A stretch of DNA of 64,000 bases from Dolomedes plantarius (lineage: Eukaryota; Arthropoda; Arachnida; Araneae; Dolomedidae): NCBI GenBank assembly GCA_907164885.2, contig OU015490.1:214558885-214622884 (forward strand), in the 5' to 3' direction. Made by a program: the position numbers and the translations under genes. Shown piece after piece: positions 25,558 to 36,209 of the stretch; positions within the stretch are counted from its first letter, which is position 1; every line of letters begins with the position of its first letter. The notes under the pieces are model-generated. The model saw nothing but the letters and a program-made list of their open reading frames with translations, did not search any database and was not told the DNA's origin.

Positions 25558-25855
25558 AAACTAGTATTTTCTTAATTCAACACTCTTAACATTTAAAAAC
25601 TATTAATTCCTCACTTTACTATTCCAAATTACAAACCCTTTTTTAATTCCTTAAAACGTTTAATTCCCTTTGGGCATTCGCCTTAAATTCCATTATTACA
25701 GCCTTAGGCAAAATCATTCAAGATGGCTGTCTTTTTTAACTAAAGAGACGCTGCGTAGCGTCAGTGCAGGTTTAAATCAGTTCTGCACATCAACAACAAC
25801 TTTAAACCAATCAACCATTAAGACACACCCTTTAATCACGTGATGAGGTGAAGTT

Positions 25856-25862
25856 TATATAA
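25856..25862 (+). promoter_or_regulatory. Candidate TATA box
   Basis: TATATAA preceded by CACGTG 14 bp upstream and followed by CTCGTGACGTCCGG. The surrounding 100 bp is GC-richer than the flanks, supporting a real core promoter. Confidence 0.45.
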
Positions 25863-25936
25863 CTCGTGACGTCCGGAAGTAGGACGAATTCCTGTACTGT
25901 CACTTGCTGCATACATACCGACGGATCGGTCGGCGA

Positions 25937-25946
25937 AATAAATAAA
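25937..25946 (+). terminator. Candidate polyadenylation signal
   Basis: Two overlapping AATAAA hexamers, 75 bp after the TATA box, followed by a GT-rich stretch (AGTTTTTGCAGACGTGG). Confidence 0.45.
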
Positions 25947-26050
25947 GTTTTTGCAGACGTGGAAAAAGAAATGTATTATTGAGTACGACTACGTTGATCC
26001 CCGTTGTGATATGCCGGCTCCGGCTACCAAATCCCGCCGGGATGGTATGT

Positions 26051-26053
<3 letters not shown>

Positions 26054-26141
<88 letters not shown>

Positions 26142-26190
26142 TTATTTATTTATTTATTTATTTTATTTATTTATTTATTTATTTATTTAT
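26054..26190. repeat. (TA)n-(TTTA)n microsatellite
   Basis: About 84 bp of TA followed by about 54 bp of TTTA units. Open frames across it are Ile-Tyr and Phe-Ile-Tyr-Leu repeats, not genes. Confidence 0.97.
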
Positions 26191-27100
26191 AAGCAAAGAT
26201 GCATTTTAAGTGCAGTAGGTTTTAGTTTATTTTTTATTTTCTCTAAATTAAAAGCAAAGGCTTCTGCTTTTTATCTCACTGTTTATGTGCACTATAATAG
26301 AAATTATATGTATTAATACAAAAATTCAACTATTGTTCAGTTAATAACTGAGCTAAAATGAGTAGCTTCGTCGAAAAAAAAATATCTGTAGAGTAACTAT
26401 AACCATCAGTAATATTATAAACACATACGTATCTGTCAAATCCTTTGTGTGCTTTGCATTTATTTTAAAAAAAAGTGTTACATATTTACACATCCATAAT
26501 ATGAGAATTTTTTTCGTTGCGATATAAATTTTAGGGTGTGTTAGAGACAAAAGCATTTTATCTATTTACATTTCTATATTAATATAAGATATTACTCATA
26601 GTTTTATAAAAACAATTGTGTCTCACAGGAAGGAGTGTATTTATACTTATAGATACATTACCATTTGTTACAATTTATTGATAGTTTATAAAATTTATCT
26701 CCCGTAAATAGTGGAGGGGCGAAAATCAACTTCCATAGACGGAAATTACATTCATGCAGAAATAATTTGCCCTTAAAAATAAAAGAAATAATGTTTTGTT
26801 AGCTTGGGATTTCAAAATATTTCTTTTTCAATCCCCATTTAATCAAAACTATTTGATCACCAAGATTTTCCTGTTAGCTTCTTAAACTGAAGAATGATTT
26901 TAGTTGTTACTTTCATTCTGGCAGTTTACACAATCGGAGAAGAATATTTGTTAAATTATGGACTCTGCAATTGAACTATTTCTACATTCCTATAAAGAAT
27001 ATTAGCAAATTAATTTGGTTAATATTTTTGGTTGACCTTGCTTAAAATATTTGTTTTAGATTTTTCAAACATTGTTCCCTTGGATAGAATTTACGTTTGG
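26190..27100. other. AT-rich stretch, nothing recognised
   Basis: No coding, RNA or mobile-element signature seen. Confidence 0.5.
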
Positions 27101-27290
27101 TTGTTTGGTTGGTTTTGTTAGAGCTGGCAGCGGTACTAGAGGATGTGTGTTCAAGTCCCAATGTGGATAGGGTTTTTTGTGGCCGTTCGAAATCGGCTTT
27201 AAGCAGTAAGTCCCGGTCGAATAATCCCTCGTGTAGCAAAATATTATGATCGCGCTTTCAACCAACGACAACCAAGCCAGTGAATTTTGG
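27100..27290 (+). repeat. Possible SINE remnant
   Basis: GTGTTCAAGTCCC near 27148 fits a Pol III B box (GTTCAAGTC), and a weak A-box-like TAGAGCTGGCAGCGG lies about 30 bp upstream. A GC-richer tail follows to about 27290. The A box is poor and no cloverleaf can be drawn, so this is tentative. Confidence 0.3.
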
Positions 27291-27876
27291 AGGCCAAGAA
27301 AGATAGTTTCGTTCCTCTACTTCCATCACGTCAAACCACAGTTGCATGGTTCAGGAGAGAGGGACAACTGGTCAATATCAAGCTGGAAAATGCATCGCTA
27401 ATCAAACAAGTGTTATCACAATGTTTGAAAAATATCGACAATGTAAGTTCTGCCATTCCAAATTGAGGACTTAGTTAAAATTGTAGTTAAAGAATCTAAA
27501 GTGAGACTGTAAGTCTCCCTTTAGACCATGAAAATGCTTTTTTTGATTCCTAATAAAACTTTACCGTTGACATAAAAACAAAGAGGTACGATAATTACAC
27601 CAGGTATCCAATAAAACGTATTCAATAACTAATAAGGAATCCAACGTGAACTATAAAGGACGTGTTAAAGCTTTTATGACTGACTACGTGGACTACGTAC
27701 GAAAACAAATAAGTACGTTGCACGAACCCTGTACTCTCCTCACCCAAATTCGTCTAAACAATACAAAATACTATTAAATGTGTCTCTAGTTCCACTTGTA
27801 TCCAATGAGGTGCAGAAAAAATAAGATGAACTCGAACTGCGGTTTCGCTGATTTATCGCATTCTCGTGATTTTATA
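27290..27876. other. Unassigned stretch
   Basis: No open frame with a known motif. A phrase around 27320-27400 (GGTTCAGGAGAGAGGGACAA) is GC-richer but unrecognised. Confidence 0.4.
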
Positions 27877-28691
27877 CGGTCATTCTGCAGAGACCCCGAA
27901 TATTCTGTAATAATTCTCGCTAAGATGAAACAAATCTGACCTTAATAAACACGCTACATACCTTGACTTATGTTTTATCGATTGCATTATGTGCAATTCT
28001 GAAATTTATCTCTTTTTACTGCGAGACATGTTTCATCGCCCTGTTCCTAAACCTATTGGCAGGGCTATCATGGGGATTAGCAGAAATTTCAAGTTAGATG
28101 GTTAACTCCAAATATTCCTAAGTGCGAGGCTTGCTTTAATATACTTTCCCCAAAGGAAGAAGTCTAATGGTGTCAGATCCATCGACCATGGTAACTAAAG
28201 CCCATTTAAAATTTCACTAAAACTTTCTGTATCCGAAGAAGGACTCAATTTTCGCTATGCCCCTTTCCGTAGTGTGACACGTTGGTTCATCTTGCTAGAA
28301 GTAACCTTCCATTAACTCACGATCATCCAGTTGATTCATAAACTCTTCAAACATGTTTAGGTACATATCGGTGTTCACGGTGGTGTCAAAGAAAATAGGG
28401 TCTGTTATGCTCAACGAAGTCATCGCCCACCACAGGCAAACTTTCCGATCATGGAGAGGTGTTTTGTGAGGGGCAAACGATATCACGCCTATATACGGGA
28501 TTTCTTTTTTGCGAACTTGGAGGGTCGCGTCAAAACGTGTTTGGCTGAAAACGGAGATCACTTCCAGCATCGCATATAATGCAATCGATTACACACTCGT
28601 CAGGGTATGTAGCGTACTTTTTGGTTCACACTGCTTCAACCTAGGGAAAGTTATTGCAGAATATTTGGGGCCTTTGTCGAGTGAATCACCC
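27877..28691 (-). mobile_element. Mariner-superfamily deletion derivative, 815 bp
   Basis: Inverted ends of about 125 bp: 27877-28005 pairs with 28567-28691 (for example ATAATGCAATCGAT and AGGTATGTAGCG on the inverted left arm against ATAATGCAATCGAT and GGGTATGTAGCG on the right). Both ends abut TA (27875-27876, 28692-28693). The right end runs directly into the second half of a transposase gene, so the first half was lost by internal deletion. Confidence 0.8.
28119..28590 (-). pseudogene. Mariner-superfamily transposase, C-terminal half, broken
   Basis: The minus-strand translation reads HDRKVCLWWAMTSLSITDPI, then FFDTTVNTDMYLNMFEEFMN and QLDDRELMEGYF, a TAG where the family has Gln, and QDEPTCHTTERGIAKIESFF. 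This fits the catalytic core of the arthropod transposases with F-x-QDGA-x-CHTA around the second catalytic Asp; here the site reads QDEPTCHT and the Asp is kept. After another pair of stops the frame changes and DLTPLDFFLWG gives the third acidic residue (Asp). The first Asp and the whole DNA-binding half are missing. Several stops and at least one frameshift make it dead. The order of pieces agrees with the TIR orientation. Confidence 0.85.
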
Positions 28692-28734
28692 TATAGTAGT
28701 CTGTCCCTCAAAGTCTCTCAGACACACAATCAAT

Positions 28735-28830
28735 CAGTCACTCGAATAACAAATGCTGTTCTTTGGTTAAGTTTTATAACCTTGTCTGACGTTTCTATTT
28801 TCTTTAGAAGCTGTGACCATGGTAGACCAT
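28735..28830. repeat. Direct repeat, copy 1 (~95 bp)
   Basis: CAGTCACTCGAATAACAAAT through GAAGCTGTGACCATGG matches 29195-29285 at roughly 80 percent. It lies just outside the mariner-like derivative. Confidence 0.8.
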
Positions 28831-29194
28831 GAAAGAAGCGTATGTTGGGAGTAAACAGCAAAATGTCACTATACTATTTACGTCCCTTCCTCATAGCAAT
28901 CATGAAATAGTAAATGGAAAAATAACAACAATTCAACAACTATCATACCTAAATGTTGAATTAAATTTTCGTTTGCACAAGCCTTAATACCTGCTACCCA
29001 TATTTTGTGCCAACCGTTCGCATCCCCCCATCCCCAACCCTGAATATCCCTCAAACCTTCCAACGGGTATGTGCCTCACCAAGTAGAGAACGACTATTAT
29101 AAGGCTCTGAGGACACAGGTCAGGTCTTTTGAACCCTGTCAATCAACGGTGTGCATTGGTGAGTGTAACGAAAAGTAACGGGTTAGCAGAACAG

Positions 29195-29285
29195 TCACCC
29201 AAAGAACAAATGATATTCTTGGGTTAAATTTCATAACTTGTCTAATGTTTCTAATTTCTTTGGAATCTGTGATCATGGAACAGTT
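29195..29285. repeat. Direct repeat, copy 2 (~91 bp)
   Basis: CAGTCACCCAAAGAACAAAT through GGAATCTGTGATCATGG, same orientation as 28735-28830. The intervening 365 bp (GC-richer, includes CCATCCCCAACCC) has no recognised content. Confidence 0.8.
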
Positions 29286-29493
29286 TCCATTTCATATAAA
29301 ATGACAAGAGTTTGCCAATTCTATTGCACCAGCTTTTTTTCCTTTGCACTTCCCAACTCAAATATATTTTGCAACTTCTAGACATATCAATTATCTATAA
29401 CCTCATAAACCGAAGTCTTAGACACACACAAATAGCAGAAATATATCCGACTAAATTATCAACATACTTTCAACTCGATTGTATACTATTACG

Positions 29494-30154
29494 TTAACCC
29501 ATCAGTAATCGCGTGTCCGTGTTGCCGCCAGAATCAGTACTCTTCCTCTAACCCCTCTCCCCTTAAAGTTACAATTGAGATATTCAGCGTACCTGACCTT
29601 GACTGTTCGCCCTTTTGTGTAGTAAAATTGCAATTTGATTCCTATGTTTTCTCAGAATTTTATTTCATTCTAAAGTTGCAATAGGTCTGAACGACCACAG
29701 TGCGATCACTTGTGTTAGATCATTTTTCCCCCTTCTCACTCCTCTTTCTGGTTCCAGCAAATTTCTCGGCAGGGAATTTTCTTGGAATTTCTTGAGTAAC
29801 CACCTAATAAATGTTGTCCGATTTTCAAAAACAGAAAGATGTAGTTTTTGCACAACAAAGCAAAATCGAAAAACAAAACAATTTTGTCAACAATGTAGTT
29901 TGTACGGAACATGCACATAATATGTGTGTAAAATGTGCAAAACAATGCCAATTTTTTAATGTAGATAAAAATTATTCAAATAAAAAATCTTTTTTTTTGG
30001 ATAATACGGCTAACGTTTGGCTAACGTTTATGCTATAATCAAAAGTAATTAGGAAAGTATTTCGTCTCTGTTTTCGACCAACTGGCAACGGCAGCAAATT
30101 GACCAAACACGACTACTTGCGTTCTGAAAAAAGACGCGACTACTCCCGGGTTAA
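29494..30154 (+). mobile_element. piggyBac-like transposon remnant, 653 bp
   Basis: The element at 29498-30150 is flanked by TTAA at 29494-29497 and 30151-30154. The ends read CCCATCAGTAATCGCGT and, inverted, CCCGGGAGTAGTCGCGT (13 of 17 match). TTAA targets, CCC-starting ends and a surviving Cys-rich coding tail in plus orientation fit piggyBac. Confidence 0.85.
29800..29945 (+). pseudogene. piggyBac transposase Cys-rich C-terminus, broken
   Basis: In the frame through TGT 29840-29842 the translation reads RFSKTERCSFC, TTKQNRKTKQFCQQCSLYGT, CT, a TAA, then YVCKMC. C-x2-C, an RKT triad, C-x2-C and further Cys residues reproduce the Cys-rich domain that closes piggyBac transposases and recognises the transposon ends. 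The TAA interrupts the last Cys cluster. Upstream the frame stays open for some tens of codons (LGREFSWNFLSNHLINVV) without a core that I recognise; the catalytic domain is absent. A longer ATG-initiated frame (29811-30038) overlaps in another register and is likely incidental, although it is also Cys-rich. Non-functional. Confidence 0.7.
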
Positions 30155-30830
30155 AGAACTGATATATTTTCATCCATGTCCAACACACACACATATAAAT
30201 ATATGTTAGACGAATATATAAGAATATTATATATATTTTTACACAAAATTTAGAAATACTAGTTATCTTTACTTAAATCTTTTCTAGAAGACAAAAAATA
30301 ATGTAAAATATTTTCCCTTTATACAAAGATTTTATTTATCTTATATAAAAAACACTTCGAAGTTCATTAGTTGGTTTTTCCTCATTTTTACAGAAAGTAA
30401 AATCTTAATGGTTTCTGTCGCCTACACCTGTAAATAAACTCAGCGTCGGGCAATTTCAAGTTTCTTAATAAAGCTTATCTTTTATCTAGAGAACTCTTGG
30501 GACCAAATTTTTATTTAATGTGGAAGAGAAAAAAAGTTATCAGTAAAAGTGATTGATAGATTTAGGTAGTTTGATACTTTAACGGCGCTGTGTAGTGCTG
30601 TTTCATTTTCCCTCTTGGCGTCAAAACCCATAAATATTACGGTTCAAACTTCAATAAAGAAGTCATTAAAGAGTGGATTTTTGAAAATATATTTACTAAT
30701 CTTTTAGTTACTTTGTAATAAAGTAGGATATCGCACACCTGCAAATAGGATTTTTACTTAGTTGTATGTTTAAATATGCATGCATAAAAATAACCATGAC
30801 TTAGAATTAATTTTTATTTTTTAGTATATG
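30155..30830. other. AT-rich stretch, nothing recognised
   Basis: No supported feature; a short CACACACA / TATATA patch near 30184-30230 only. Confidence 0.45.
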
Positions 30831-30832
30831 TA

Positions 30833-31008
<176 letters not shown>

Positions 31009-31539
31009 AAAAAAAACTAAATACACTCTATTACATTATAGTACTTTATTTTCTAAGCAGAAAATCTCTTTTAAATTTCAAAATAGTTAAACATATAAAT
31101 AAAGTAAATATTTGCGAATTTAGTGATTTTTCTTATAATGTAGTATTCTAGCATTTACTATATTTTAGAATACTTTCATTGTTATTTCTTATTTAATGTG
31201 TTTTTATTTCGTCTTACATTAAAGTATTATAACCCATAACAGTTAAAGCACTGACATATACAAAAATTGGATAACACGAAATACCAAAAGAACACTGACC
31301 TTATAATAAAGGAAACTTGATTTCTAACTAGGAATTCTATTTTTGTTATGGTTTAATTCAAATGTGGCGAACAATATTTTCATTCTATTGGAAATTTTTA
31401 TCACGCGTGGTAAATTTTAAACAGTAGTAAAAACTGACTTTTTATATTTAAAATAACATTTGGACGAGGGTAGAGGGCATGTAGGTATATTTCATGTGGA
31501 GGAGAACGGATGTATGTCACTAGATTGAAAGAGTGTGAG

Positions 31540-31541
<2 letters not shown>
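31009..31541. other. AT-rich stretch, nothing recognised
   Basis: No coding or element signature. A minus-strand frame crossing 31401-31739 consists largely of translated (TA)n. Confidence 0.45.
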
Positions 31542-31597
<56 letters not shown>

Positions 31598-31626
31598 TAT
31601 AAATATATAAATATATATATTTATAA
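31542..31626. repeat. (TA)n microsatellite
   Basis: About 50 bp of TA followed by degenerate TAAATA units. Confidence 0.96.
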
Positions 31627-31829
31627 AATATGTGTGTAAGTGTGTAAAACAGTGAAATTTCTATATGGTGGCTAGTAATGGTTCCAAAAAAATGTGGCCG
31701 TTTTGATGGGTGTCGTTGGAAACGTTTCTTCCATAACATTGGTTCTACGAAATGTATAAATGTTACCCAAAAAAAATGTGGCAGTTTAGAGGGCTTGCCA
31801 GCTACAGAAGCTTTTCTGGATTATATATA

Positions 31830-33045
31830 CACTGCTGGTCACCCAAATTGCAACACCAAGAAAGACAAGAGATATCACAACAAAATTTATTTTGTAGATA
31901 ACATGTTGACCAAGTATCAAATGATTGAATTTATAGACTTCTGTGATGTGTGGTTCCTGCCAAAATCAGTAGACAGAGTAGCCGCCATTGTTGGAGATCA
32001 CCGCTGCCACACGCCTCGGCATTGATTCAAAGAGACTTTGGATGAGTTCTTGGGGTACAGCAGACCAAGCAGCTGCCACACGTTGCCAAAGTTGATCTAT
32101 TGTGGCAGCTGGGGATGGAATCTGGGTCAATCGTAGAGCAACCATGGACCACGTGTTTTCTATCGGCGAAAGATCCGGAGAGCGAGGCGGCCAGGGAAGC
32201 AATTCAATCAGGCGATTGACGAAGAACCGTTGAACAATGCGTGCCACGTGTGGTCGCGCATTATCCTGTTGAAATATGGCTGTGGGCAAGCCCTGAAGGT
32301 AAGGAAGGACAACTGGCTCCAACACCTCCGAGATGTAGCGCTGGCTGTTTAAAGTACCGGCAATGCGTACTAGAGGTGTGCGAGAGTGATATCCAATACC
32401 GCCCCACACCATAATACCCGGTGCAGGACCAGTGTGGCGGTGCATAACGCAGCTGTTCAGGATCCTCTCTTCACGGTGTCTCCAGACTAGAATGCGACCA
32501 TCGTGGTGTTCCAGACAGAAGCGTGACTCGTCAGTAAAGACAATTTCATTCCATTCTGCCGTCCACATCGTTGTGTCATCGCACCATTGGCGGCGGAGAC
32601 GTCTGTGGTTCTGCGTCATGGGTAGACAAAGCGATGGACGTCTTGCGGACAGACCACTCTGCTGTAAACGGCGTCGAATGGTACGCGCAGACACTGGATG
32701 ATGCGTTACAGACTGCATGTGCTGTGCTATGGTTCGTGACGTGACTGAGCGATCCGTCACTGCCATGCGCACAATTTGCCTGTCATCACGTGAAGTGGTG
32801 CGCTGAGGTGGATGCGATCGAACACGCCGGTCCGTCGTACCCTCCTGCATCCAACGATCACATATCCGTATTACAGTTGTTTGGTTTCGTCCAACACGAC
32901 TACCGATTTCCCCGAAAGATAATCCACAATCTCGGTAGGCCACTATCCTTCCTCTGTCGAACTCGGATACTTGATCAAAAGATGATCGCTGTTTTCGACG
33001 AGGCATAATTGATAGTTTTTTTTAAAAACCACAAGAAAAACACAA
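31830..33045 (-). mobile_element. Tc1-like transposon copy 1, one TIR lost
   Basis: The TIR at the 3' side of the gene starts CACTGCTGGTCACCC at 31830, next to TA (31828-31829). Similarity with copy 2 (34515-35856) runs through the gene and stops near 33045 at AAGAAAAACACAATTGC. The last ~210 bp and the second TIR found in copy 2 are missing; unrelated palindromic DNA begins there. The element cannot move as a unit, yet its transposase is intact. Confidence 0.9.
31966..33006 (-). CDS. Tc1-like transposase, intact (346 aa)
   Basis: A DDE transposase expected to bind Tc1-type TIRs in the nucleus and excise and insert DNA at TA. The start is ATG at 33006 (MPRRKQRSSF), the stop just after GGYSVY. 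Residues about 14-52 form the first HTH (SEFDRGRIVAYRDCGLSF, GRNQTTVIRICDRW) and residues about 106-118 the second (SARTIRRRLQQSG). Between them the usual GRPR linker is replaced by RRVRSHPPQRT. The catalytic triad is complete: D159 (FTDESRF), D248 (FQQDNARPH) and E283 (SPIENTW), with 34 residues between the last two (DD34E). A WGGI motif is at 201-204. Length is normal for Tc1 (about 340 aa). There are no internal stops or frameshifts. No host promoter is evident. With one TIR gone, the gene could only act in trans, for example on copy 2, which keeps both ends. Confidence 0.95.
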   Translation of the reverse strand: MPRRKQRSSFDQVSEFDRGRIVAYRDCGLSFGEIGSRVGRNQTTVIRICDRWMQEGTTDRRVRSHPPQRTTSRDDRQIVRMAVTDRSVTSRTIAQHMQSVTHHPVSARTIRRRLQQSGLSARRPSLCLPMTQNHRRLRRQWCDDTTMWTAEWNEIVFTDESRFCLEHHDGRILVWRHREERILNSCVMHRHTGPAPGIMVWGGIGYHSRTPLVRIAGTLNSQRYISEVLEPVVLPYLQGLPTAIFQQDNARPHVARIVQRFFVNRLIELLPWPPRSPDLSPIENTWSMVALRLTQIPSPAATIDQLWQRVAAAWSAVPQELIQSLFESMPRRVAAVISNNGGYSVY

Positions 33046-33356
<311 letters not shown>

Positions 33357-34075
33357 GTTTCCAGAAAACTCCTAAAGAAAATAATTCTAGAATTCTTGCA
33401 TAATATATTCACCTGTTCTCTCAATATTAGAAGGAAATAATTTACATAATTCACATTGAGACAATTAATTTTGTATAACCGACCATAAACATTAACTTAG
33501 TAAGAATAGCAGTTGTTTTTCAAAATAAATACTCTATCCGTTATTCACTTCTTTACTTAATTATATACAAGTAGTACTTCATATTTCTGAAAATTTAATA
33601 AGTATTTAATAAGTCTTTAATCAATAGTTTTATCTTATTTTTCTGTGCAATGTAATCAAAATCAATGGGAGGGTAAGTAGTAACACTTATATATTTAGGG
33701 GTATACTTATATATTTCCATCAAAACCCCTAAAGAAAATAATTCTAGGCTTCTTGCGTAATATATTCAACTTTTCTCTCAATATTAGAAGGAAATAATTT
33801 ATATAATTCACATTGAGACAATTAATTTTGCATGACCGATCATAAACATTAACTTAGTAAGAATAGCAGTTGTTTTTAAAAATAAATACTCTGTCCGTTA
33901 TCAACTTCTTTACGTAATTATATACAAGTAGTACTTCATATTTCTGAAAATTTAATTAGTCTCTAAATAAGTCTTTAATCAATAGTTTTATCTTATTTTT
34001 ATGTGCAGTATAATCAGAAACAATGGGAGGGTAAATAGTAATACTTATATATTTACGGGTATATTAAAATAAGAT
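33357..34075. repeat. 357-bp tandem duplication, two copies
   Basis: CCTAAAGAAAATAATTCTAG occurs at 33371 and 33728, and similarity continues over the full period, through GAATAGCAGTTGTTTTT and CAATGGGAGGGTAA, ending near 34075. Copies look over 90 percent identical, so the duplication is young. The first ~105 bp of the unit also exists as the inverted left arm at 33091-33204. Confidence 0.93.
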
Positions 34076-34422
34076 TCTCCATAAGTTCTTGAACATTTCC
34101 CGTAATTAGAAATCAGCACGAGAGGAAATTAAGCAGTTAAATTACAGCAGGAAGAGAATTGAATGCCTTCGAAATTCGCTGGGGACTGCATTAATTAATA
34201 GAATTACTGAACATCTAGCTCAAATAATTGATGTAAAATATGTTACTTTTAAGTTGGGAAGTATTTCAATCAACCAGAAATACAAACAATGAAAGACCCG
34301 GTATGTTGCGATATCCTGAATTTATTCTAAAAATGTATAGTGCAGTTATTTTCTTCTCAGATTCGATGGTCACTGTGTTAGGATCGATGTCATCTTTAAA
34401 AAGTTAGTTTCATCCTGAATAC

Positions 34423-34425
<3 letters not shown>
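34076..34425. other. AT-rich stretch, nothing recognised
   Basis: No feature supported. Confidence 0.45.

Positions 34426-34509
<84 letters not shown>
34426..34509. repeat. (TA)n microsatellite
   Basis: TA repeat with one TATTATTATA interruption near 34451. It ends four bases before the TA that flanks Tc1 copy 2. Confidence 0.96.
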
Positions 34510-34513
<4 letters not shown>

Positions 34514-34514
34514 A

Positions 34515-35856
34515 CACTGCTGGCCACACAAATTGTAACACCAAGAAAGACAAGAGATATCACAACAAAATTTATTTTGAGGATAACATGTTCACCAAGT
34601 ATCAAATGATTAAATTTATAGAATTCTGTGAAGTGTGGTTCCTGCCAAAATCAGTAGCCAGAGTAGCCGCCATTGTTGGAGATCACCCTTGCCACACGCC
34701 TCGGCATTGATTCAAAGAGACTTTGGATGAGTTCTTGGGGTACAGCAGACCAGGCAGCTTCAACACGTTGCCAAAGTTGATCTGCTGTGGCAGCTGGGGA
34801 TGGAATCTGGGTCAATCGTAGAGCAACCATGGACCACATGTTTTCTATCGGCGAAAGATCCGGAGAGCGAGGCGGCCAGGGAAGCAATTCAAAATGGCGA
34901 TTGACGAAGAATCGTTGGACAATGCGTGCCACGTGTGGTCGCGCATTACCCTGTTGAAATATGGCTGTGGGCAAGCCCTGAAGGTAAGGAAGGACAACTG
35001 GCTCCAACACCTCGGAGATGTAGCGCTGGCTGTTTAAAGTACCGGCAATGCGTACTAGTGATGTGCGAGAGTGTCATCCAATACCGCCCCATACCATAAT
35101 ACCCGGTGCAGGACCAGTGTGGTGGTGCATAACGCAGCTGTTCAGCATCCTCTCTTCACGGTGTCTCCAGACTCGAATGCGACCATCATGGTGTTGCAGA
35201 CAGAAGCATGACTCGTCAGTAAAGACAATTTCATTCCATTCTGCAGTCCACATCCTTCTGTCATCGCACCAATGGCGGCGGAGAATTCTGTGGTTCTGCG
35301 TCAAGGGTAGACAAAACAATGGACGTATTGCGGACAGACCACTCCGCTGTAAACGACGTCGAATGGTACTCGCAGACACTGGATGATGCGTTACAGACTG
35401 CATGTGCTGTGCTATGGTTCGTGATGTGACTGAGCGATCCGTCACTGCCATGTGCACAATTTGCCTGTCATCACGTGAAGTGGTGCGCTGAAGTGGATGC
35501 AATCGATCACGCCGGACCGTCGTACCCTCCTGCATCCAACGATCACATATCCGCATTACAGTTGTTTGTTTTCGTCCAACACGACTACCGATTTCCCTGA
35601 AAGATAACTGTGTTCGACGAGGCATAATTTATCGTTTTTTTTAAAAACCACAAGAAAAACATCATTGCGGAACTTGAAATCGTCGAAATCTCCAAGCCGT
35701 AAATAGCGCTTTGAAGTGGCGCCACAGGCGCGCGTGATGTGCGTCTGCGCTGAAATTCTAATCATTTGCATATCTCATCTCCGCTAATGCATGATGTAAA
35801 TTTCATGTTATTTGCATGTTTCCTTCAAGGTGTTGCATTTACAGTGGCCAGAAGTG
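34515..35856 (-). mobile_element. Tc1-like transposon copy 2, both TIRs, 1342 bp
   Basis: The ends read CACTGCTGGCCAC and, inverted from the right, CACTTCTGGCCAC, followed in both by AAAT and an AACACC motif. TA flanks at 34513-34514 and 35857-35858. It belongs to the same family as copy 1, with a defective transposase gene but complete ends, so it is a potential substrate for an enzyme supplied in trans. Confidence 0.93.
34651..35625 (-). pseudogene. Tc1-like transposase copy 2, broken
   Basis: Same family as the intact gene at 31966-33006. It begins MPRRTQ at 35625 but lacks about 23 codons of the first HTH compared with the intact copy, the frame being kept (QLSFREIGSRVGRK follows). The second HTH and FTDESCF (first Asp) are present. 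A TGA stands where the intact copy has Tyr after GGIG (about 35073). Beyond the stop the frame continues into SEVLEPVVLPYLQGLP and FQQGNARPH, where the second catalytic Asp is now Gly, then SPIENMW with the Glu kept and the usual end GGYSGY. A truncated HTH, an internal stop and a lost catalytic Asp each suffice to kill it. Confidence 0.93.
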
Positions 35857-35859
35857 TAA

Positions 35860-36180
35860 ATATTGAGTTGAACTAATTACGATCATACCCGACAGATTCT
35901 GTCTCAGATCGATGCACTCGTTACTGAAGAGGAATTAGGTACTATTTTGCCTCATAACAAACATTTGCATTCTAAGCATAAATCGCAAGTCTCACATTAA
36001 TAAAACAAAACTATTTTTAGCGATTTCCACTATAGTCCTTTAGTGTAATACTATACTGAATTTCATTGATGTTTTTGAAACCTTACTAATATATTCTATT
36101 CTGCTGTTTTTACTTATATCTTTCATTAAAGGGAAAAAATCAGAACCTGCAAATATTCATTAAAAATTCTAGTTACCATT
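35860..36180. other. AT-rich stretch, nothing recognised
   Basis: No feature supported. Confidence 0.45.
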
Positions 36181-36186
36181 TTCCGG

Positions 36187-36206
36187 ATATATATATATAT
36201 ATATTT
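36187..36206. repeat. Short (TA)n
   Basis: About 18 bp of TA. Confidence 0.9.
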
Positions 36207-36209
36207 CGA

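Noticed and set aside
27100..27290. tRNA gene
   Set aside because: A B-box-like match exists, but no cloverleaf can be drawn and the A box is weak; kept only as a possible SINE remnant.
29811..30038. 75-codon ATG frame as a separate Cys-rich gene
   Set aside because: It overlaps, in another register, the frame that shows the piggyBac Cys-rich pattern with RKT; the apparent Cys content is a by-product.
32432..33008. Plus-strand frames within 31966-33006
   Set aside because: Antisense shadows of the intact Tc1 transposase; likewise 35048-35386 over copy 2.
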